This document shows, piece after piece, positions 59,353 to 64,000 of a stretch of 64,000 nt of DNA. Source of the stretch: Bacillus sp. Marseille-P3661 (GTDB taxonomy: Bacteria > Bacillota > Bacilli > Bacillales > Bacillaceae_J); the NCBI RefSeq assembly GCF_900240995.1, contig NZ_LT965953.1, forward strand, positions 2,046,183 to 2,110,182. Direction: 5' to 3'. The notes beneath the pieces are model-generated. The model ran no database searches and was not told the DNA's origin. It saw only the letters and a program-made list of their open reading frames with translations. The translations under genes and the position numbers were made by a program. Position 1 is the first letter of the stretch. The number at the start of each line of letters is the position of its first letter.

Positions 59353-60168
59353 ATGAAAAAACATAATATAAAAATATTAATTACTTTATTTATATACAGT
59401 ACATTACCTTTACTTATAGTAAATTTCGTATTTCCATCCTATTTTCTTGATCGCTCTGCAAGTCTTCAAGCTAAAATGGCTTCGCCTATCATAACAGCTT
59501 TACAAGAAAAAAAATACACAACACCACATTCTGAACAAGACGACACAGGGCTTAAGATCGCTTATTTAACCTTTGATGATGGACCAAATCTCTATACACT
59601 CGAGATAATAAAGACTCTTAAGCAAAAAGGGGTACAAGCCACCTTTTTTCTACTTAAAAATAATATAAATAAACATCCTAGTATTGTAAACAGCATTACT
59701 GAAAATGGAAACTCTATTGGTTGTCATGGAGTTTCACACAGAGTAGACTATTTTTACGCTAGTGCAGAAAGTGTTGTTCAGGAGATGCGTGAATGTCAGC
59801 GTACGATCTACAGTATATCTCGGATTCGGTCGCCCCTAGTTCGAGTGCCATTCGGTAGTTACCCCTATCTCACTCCCCAAATGAAAAATGCTCTTGAACA
59901 AGAAGGGTTTATTTATTGGGACTGGAATATTGACAGCGATGATTGGAAAAATAACGAACATACAATTTTAACTTCGATAAAGGAGCAATTGACTTTCATT
60001 GAAGAAAAAGGTCATACTCCGACTATACTACTTCACGACAAGCAAGTAACAACAAAAATCCTACCTGATATAATTGACCATTTGCTTTCTCGAGGTTATA
60101 TAATCAAAGGGATTAACAATTATACCCAACCTGTCCAATTTAACCGGTTCTTACAGCCAGCTACCTAA
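59353..60168 (+). CDS. Polysaccharide deacetylase (NodB-type)
   Basis: The 271-residue protein has an N-terminal membrane/signal segment (about 7-27) and a NodB domain with LTFDDGPN (Asp75-Asp76), SIGCHGVSH (His125, His129), RVPFGSYP and a terminal LLHD. It would remove acetyl groups from wall glycan outside the membrane, as PdaA-like enzymes do. The ribosome site is weak (AAGGAAGTG lies about 20 bases away), so translation may be low. A clean terminator follows. Confidence 0.9.
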   Translation: MKKHNIKILITLFIYSTLPLLIVNFVFPSYFLDRSASLQAKMASPIITALQEKKYTTPHSEQDDTGLKIAYLTFDDGPNLYTLEIIKTLKQKGVQATFFLLKNNINKHPSIVNSITENGNSIGCHGVSHRVDYFYASAESVVQEMRECQRTIYSISRIRSPLVRVPFGSYPYLTPQMKNALEQEGFIYWDWNIDSDDWKNNEHTILTSIKEQLTFIEEKGHTPTILLHDKQVTTKILPDIIDHLLSRGYIIKGINNYTQPVQFNRFLQPAT

Positions 60169-60181
60169 TAGCTGGTTTTTG
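60157..60181 (+). terminator. Terminator of the deacetylase gene
   Basis: CCAGCTA pairs with TAGCTGG, followed by TTTTTG; the stem overlaps the end of the gene. Confidence 0.8.
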
Positions 60182-60284
60182 TTTTATTCTTTTAAATTTA
60201 TTAATTATAATTAAATTTTTTTCTAAAATTGGTACACAATAAACACTGTTGAAAAAACATCATTTTGAAAGGAATCTGACATTA

Positions 60285-61007
60285 ATGTTTAGGATGAAAG
60301 AAAAAATAAGCTTAGCTTATTTATATTTATTGAGTACGGCCCTTGCTACTGTGGTATTAGTTGCACCTGCCTACGCTGATGCATCTGAGCGCAGATTCGA
60401 CTTAGATAATCAAACCATTCACTATGGGCACAGTGGTACTAATGTAATCTATTTGCAGAAAAGATTAAACGAAAAAGGTTATTACCCTTATACAATTGAC
60501 GGTTACTATGGCGAAAACACTAAATCTGCTGTTCAAAGATTTCAATATAATCAAGGCCTTGTACCCGATGGTATTGCTGGTCCTAAAACCATAAATCAAT
60601 TATATAAGGATAACGGACAAACCCGAGCAGTTGGCTCTGCTGTTGACCCTTATCTCATTCAAATAGCACATAATCTTATTGGGGTTCCATACGTGTGGGG
60701 TGGAACAACTCCAAAAGGATTTGATTGCAGTGGCTTTATCAAGTACGTATTCGCAAAAACTGGCATACATATTCCCAGAACCGTCAAGGAAATATGGGAC
60801 AACTCGATAAACGTTCCCCACCCAAGTATTGGCGATGTTGTTTTTTTCCAAACAAATCGAAAAGGACCCTCGCATGCCGGTATTTATATTGGAAATGGTG
60901 AATTTATTCATGCGGGATCCTCAAAAGGTGTAAAAATAAGTCAATTAGCAACAAACTATTGGAGTAGCAAATACCTAGGTTCAAAACGTATTGTACAGGT
61001 AGAGTAA
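60285..61007 (+). CDS. Peptidoglycan-binding NlpC/P60 wall hydrolase
   Basis: The ATG at 60285, after AAAGGA, gives 240 residues; a TTG 12 codons earlier is possible. It has a signal peptide (cut near AYA), a PG_binding_1 domain (GHSGTNVIYLQKRL through DGIAGPKTINQL) and an NlpC/P60 domain with the DCSGF cysteine and HAGIYIGNG histidine. It cuts wall peptides. It lies just after the deacetylase gene, which also acts on the wall, but has its own promoter region. Confidence 0.9.
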   Translation: MFRMKEKISLAYLYLLSTALATVVLVAPAYADASERRFDLDNQTIHYGHSGTNVIYLQKRLNEKGYYPYTIDGYYGENTKSAVQRFQYNQGLVPDGIAGPKTINQLYKDNGQTRAVGSAVDPYLIQIAHNLIGVPYVWGGTTPKGFDCSGFIKYVFAKTGIHIPRTVKEIWDNSINVPHPSIGDVVFFQTNRKGPSHAGIYIGNGEFIHAGSSKGVKISQLATNYWSSKYLGSKRIVQVE

Positions 61008-61089
61008 TCATACTCTACTAAATTCCGCATAACACAGCCTATGCTGGAACTTCTACTTACAAAGAAACTGACAGTAGCACTTTACAAAA

Positions 61090-61137
61090 GAAAAAAGCAT
61101 GAGGACGGTTATTACCAATGCTCCCCATGCTTTTTTC
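61090..61137. terminator. Bidirectional terminator
   Basis: GAAAAAAGCATG pairs with CATGCTTTTTTC between convergent genes. Confidence 0.8.
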
Positions 61138-61143
61138 CATACT

Positions 61144-61371
61144 TCAAGATTTAATCATCGTCCTTAAAACTTCATTTCTTTCTTGCTGCTCCGCTTCTCC
61201 CGCTAAGTCATATTTCTTCAATAAATGAAATATTTCGTTTAGTATTTCCTGCGATAATGGTTTTTTCAAATATAACCCAACACCTTGATAAATATCAGAT
61301 GGTAGAAACTCTTTTTGACTCTCTAGTTTTGATACAACATCCTCCATTGAATGATTAATACTACATGCCAT
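61144..61371 (-). CDS. Small conserved-looking protein of unknown function
   Basis: The 75-residue protein has TAGGAGG before its ATG. It is helical: EDVVSKLESQKEFLP, then IYQGVGLYLKKPLSQEILNEIF and a charged tail. It follows the ABC-F gene by 15 bases and shares its transcript. No family is recognised. Confidence 0.65.
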   Translation of the reverse strand: MACSINHSMEDVVSKLESQKEFLPSDIYQGVGLYLKKPLSQEILNEIFHLLKKYDLAGEAEQQERNEVLRTMIKS

Positions 61372-61386
61372 TTGTAACCCCTCCTA

Positions 61387-63291
61387 CTATTTTGTTCTTT
61401 CAATTTCAGCTACGAGTTCCGATAATTGCTCCCAACGTTCCATCGTTTGTTCAAGTTCCTCTGTTAAGCGCTGCTCATCCTCATATAATGGTTGAATCTT
61501 GGCAAAATCATGACCTGCATTTGCAATTTGCGTTTGAATCATTCTAATCTTGTCCTCAAGTTCCATAATCTTATCTTCAATTCCTTCCCATTCCTTTTGT
61601 TCTTTATATGAAAGTTTAAGCTTTTTAGGTTTGGTTTCTGCATCACGCTGTATTTCTTTCTTTAAATCACTAGCTTCTTTTTTACTATTCTCAATGAGTT
61701 TTTGTTCTTCTAAATACTCCGAATAAGACCCATAAAATATCCGAATCTTCCCGTTACCTTCGAATACAAATAACAAGTCACTCGTTTTATCTAAAAAGTA
61801 GCGATCATGGGAAACAGTCAGAACAACACCAGGGAAATCTTCAAGATAATCCTCTAAAATCGTAAGCGTTTCAATGTCAAGATCATTAGTTGGTTCGTCG
61901 AGAAGAATTACATTCGGTTCTGTCATTAATACCTTCAATAAATACAAGCGTTTGCGCTCGCCACCCGAAAGCTTTTTAATATAAGTATATTGTGCAGCAG
62001 GTGTAAATAAGAATCGTTCCAGCATTTGTGAGGCGGTAATTTCATCCCCTTCAATCGTGCGTATCACTTGAGCTGTTTCCTTAATATAATCAATAACACG
62101 TATATCAGGATTCATATCCTCATTTTCTTGTGTATAATAGGCAATTTTAACCGTTTGTCCAACTTCGATCGTACCTTGATCAGGTGTAATTTTTCCCGTT
62201 AACATATTAAGTAATGATGACTTTCCTGAGCCATTTGGACCCACAATACCAATTCTGTCAAACGGCTTTACGATATAGGAAAAATTTTGAATAACTGTTT
62301 TACTTTCAAAAGTCTTTGTAATACCCTCTATTTCAAATACTTTTTTACCTAGTCTGCTGCCTCCAACAGCTATTTCAAGGTCTTCTTTTGCTCTGCTGCC
62401 ACTTTGACTTTGCAAGGTTTCAAAACGTTGAATTCTTGCTTTTTGTTTCGTTGTTCTTGCTTTCGCACCACGGCGTATCCATGCAAGCTCACGACGCAAG
62501 AGATTTTGCCGTTTTTCTTCACTTGCAGCCTCATTTTGTTCCCGTATTGCTTTAGCTTCAAGGAAAGTTGAATAGTTACCATCATAACTGTATAGATTTC
62601 CTTGATCGAGCTCAATAATCCTATTTGTAACACGATCTAAAAAATACCGATCATGGGTTATTAATAACAGGGAGCCTGGATATCGCGTTAAATATTCTTC
62701 GAGCCATTCGATTGTTTCGATATCTAAATGGTTCGTCGGTTCATCTAGAACCAATAAATTTGCAGGTTGGATAAGACTTCTTGCAATAGCAACTCTTTTC
62801 TTTTGTCCACCAGACAAATTTCTTACATTGAGACCGTGATCGAATAACCCTAACTTAGTTAGGATTGCTTTAGCTTGTGTGCTAGCATCCCAAGCATTCA
62901 TTGCATCCATTTCCTGTTGAATCTTAAGCAATACACTTTGTTTTTGCTCGTTCTGAGAGTCTATTTGCAATTCATTTAACGCCGTTTCATATCTTTTTAA
63001 AAGTCTAATTAATGGTGTATCACCATAAAAAATTTCATCTAGGATCGTGCCATTGCCTTCAAACTCTGGGTTTTGGGGTAGGTACTCGATCGTATAAGCC
63101 TTTGGTTTCGTTATTTCACCAGTATCTGAATCTTCTAACCCAGATAAAATTTTAAGCATTGTAGACTTACCGGAACCATTTACACCAATAACCCCAATTC
63201 TCTCTTTCTCTGCTACACTAAAAGAAATATTTTCAAATAAAACTTTATCCCCATAACCCTTGGACAGATTTTCTACTGATAAAATGTTCAT
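61387..63291 (-). CDS. yfmR: ABC-F family ATPase, YfmR/Uup-like
   Basis: The 634-residue protein has two ABC domains (Walker A GVNGSGKST near 38 and GPNGSGKSS near 355; signatures LSGGQKKR and LSGGERKR), the interdomain linker and a C-terminal coiled coil (about 555-634). There are no membrane segments. The whole layout and the start MNILSVENLSKGYGDK fit YfmR/Uup, which helps ribosomes stalled at proline-rich sequences. Its ATG overlaps the stop of the HD gene by four bases. Confidence 0.92.
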   Translation of the reverse strand: MNILSVENLSKGYGDKVLFENISFSVAEKERIGVIGVNGSGKSTMLKILSGLEDSDTGEITKPKAYTIEYLPQNPEFEGNGTILDEIFYGDTPLIRLLKRYETALNELQIDSQNEQKQSVLLKIQQEMDAMNAWDASTQAKAILTKLGLFDHGLNVRNLSGGQKKRVAIARSLIQPANLLVLDEPTNHLDIETIEWLEEYLTRYPGSLLLITHDRYFLDRVTNRIIELDQGNLYSYDGNYSTFLEAKAIREQNEAASEEKRQNLLRRELAWIRRGAKARTTKQKARIQRFETLQSQSGSRAKEDLEIAVGGSRLGKKVFEIEGITKTFESKTVIQNFSYIVKPFDRIGIVGPNGSGKSSLLNMLTGKITPDQGTIEVGQTVKIAYYTQENEDMNPDIRVIDYIKETAQVIRTIEGDEITASQMLERFLFTPAAQYTYIKKLSGGERKRLYLLKVLMTEPNVILLDEPTNDLDIETLTILEDYLEDFPGVVLTVSHDRYFLDKTSDLLFVFEGNGKIRIFYGSYSEYLEEQKLIENSKKEASDLKKEIQRDAETKPKKLKLSYKEQKEWEGIEDKIMELEDKIRMIQTQIANAGHDFAKIQPLYEDEQRLTEELEQTMERWEQLSELVAEIERTK

Positions 63292-63938
63292 GAAATTTTA
63301 CCTTCCCACTCTTTATAAAAATGCTCTAAAAATTCTTCCATCAAACAGTGACGTTCCTCCGCAACTTGTTTCGCCGCTTTTGTATTCATCAAATCTTTTA
63401 ATTTTAAAAGCTTTTCGTAAAAATGGTTAACCGCAGTACTTTTACCTGTTCGATATTCTTCTTTTGTCATTTGCAGACGAGGAGTAATAGATGGATCATA
63501 CAATAATTCTCCTTTAGACCCAGCAAATGCAAAAGTGCGAGCAATGCCAATTGCACCTAATGCATCTAAGCGATCTGCGTCTTGTACAACCATACCCTCG
63601 AGTGTTTTCATAGGCGGCCGATTTCCACCTTTAAATGACATTGTTGTGATAATTTCTAGTACAGTTTGTACAATAGTTTCAGGTGTCTGTTGCGAATATA
63701 ACCATTCTTTAACTCGTTGAATTCCCATTTCTTCACTTTCATTTAATTTCTCGTCTGCAATATCGTGTAACAATGCAGCTAACTCACAAATAAAAACATC
63801 TGCGCCTTCTTTTTCGGCAAGCTGTCTAGCCATTTTTGTAACCCGGTCAATATGCCACCAATCATGACCACTTGCTTCATTTTCAAGCTGAGTTCTAACA
63901 AATAATGTAGTTCTATCTATTAACGTTAATTTATCCAT
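63288..63938 (-). CDS. HD-domain phosphohydrolase, YpgQ-like
   Basis: The 216-residue protein has the HD-domain metal motifs: HDWWHIDRV near 24, LLHDIADEK (His-Asp) near 56 and a later QDADRLDALGAIGIARTFA. This is the YpgQ group of (d)NTP pyrophosphatases. It is first in the short operon HD, ABC-F, small protein; the ABC-F gene overlaps it by four bases. The substrate is a nucleotide by family inference. Confidence 0.88.
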   Translation of the reverse strand: MDKLTLIDRTTLFVRTQLENEASGHDWWHIDRVTKMARQLAEKEGADVFICELAALLHDIADEKLNESEEMGIQRVKEWLYSQQTPETIVQTVLEIITTMSFKGGNRPPMKTLEGMVVQDADRLDALGAIGIARTFAFAGSKGELLYDPSITPRLQMTKEEYRTGKSTAVNHFYEKLLKLKDLMNTKAAKQVAEERHCLMEEFLEHFYKEWEGKIS

Positions 63939-64000
63939 AGTTGATCCTCACTAAATGATTTTCTCTACTCTTTATAAGAAATCTTAACACTTTCTGTTAA

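Noticed and set aside
1..64000. CRISPR arrays, tRNA and rRNA genes
   Set aside because: No regularly spaced repeats and no tRNA or rRNA signature were seen on either strand.

Overview
The window comes from a low-GC, spore-forming Bacillales bacterium, but family and genus cannot be fixed from the sequence alone. The signs are AT-rich DNA, strong AGGAGG-type ribosome binding sites with frequent TTG/GTG starts, a SleL/YaaH-like LysM glycosidase, YpjP, a YuzL-like small protein, a DHH-type pyrophosphatase, an Fbp-like small protein and a ydaO-type c-di-AMP riboswitch. There are no rRNA, tRNA, CRISPR or prophage genes.

Positions 1-30,000 hold a large accessory catabolic region, with nearly all enzyme and transport genes on the minus strand. 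Operon 1 (10,597 down to 351) encodes a NIPSNAP protein, a three-subunit molybdenum hydroxylase (FAD, 2Fe-2S and Mo subunits), an SsuABC/TauABC-type ABC importer, an amidohydrolase-2 enzyme, an alpha/beta hydrolase, a CoxG-like protein and an XdhC-like maturation factor. Two RpiR/MurR-family regulators (10,805 and 12,500, plus strand) sit in the middle. A further block encodes iron-dependent alcohol dehydrogenase, UbiD decarboxylase, TAXI binding protein and fused TRAP permease. A three-gene Rieske dioxygenase unit (alpha, beta and an 85-residue accessory protein) follows. The last block, read from 29,584, encodes aldehyde dehydrogenase, a second TAXI-TRAP pair and a thiamine-diphosphate enzyme. 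The enzyme set suggests uptake and aerobic breakdown of an aromatic or N-heteroaromatic carboxylate. No ring-cleavage dioxygenase, Rieske ferredoxin/reductase or UbiX is present, so the pathway must be completed elsewhere.

The main discovery is a shared palindrome, TTGAAAT-N3-ATTTCAA, with degenerate relatives, in front of the NIPSNAP/Mo-hydroxylase operon, the first rpiR gene, the second rpiR gene, the Rieske operon and the aldehyde dehydrogenase operon. In three of these promoters its TTGAAA arm is also the -35 element, 17 bp from a -10-like hexamer. Its 7-3-7 layout resembles sites of HexR, another RpiR-family protein. With three cre-like sites (10,740, 12,403, 29,635) this looks like a substrate-controlled, catabolite-repressed regulon run by the paired RpiR proteins.

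From 30,000 to the end the content is core-like: topoisomerase III, an orphan sporulation-type histidine kinase, a YhfK-like protein, a lone EutH transporter, an Fbp-like gene with a consensus cre, an SRAP (YedK) protein, a c-di-AMP riboswitch ahead of a small unknown gene, a minimal flavoprotein, DoxX, Mn-dependent pyrophosphatase, an HtrA-type protease, an ECF sigma/anti-sigma pair, an intact IS110-family element with a possible bridge-RNA region, an ABC exporter operon with a NEW3 protein, a secreted lethal-factor-like metalloprotease, several cell-wall enzymes, a cold-shock protein, an aminotransferase, an RsmJ-like methyltransferase, an ABC-F ATPase and an HD phosphohydrolase.
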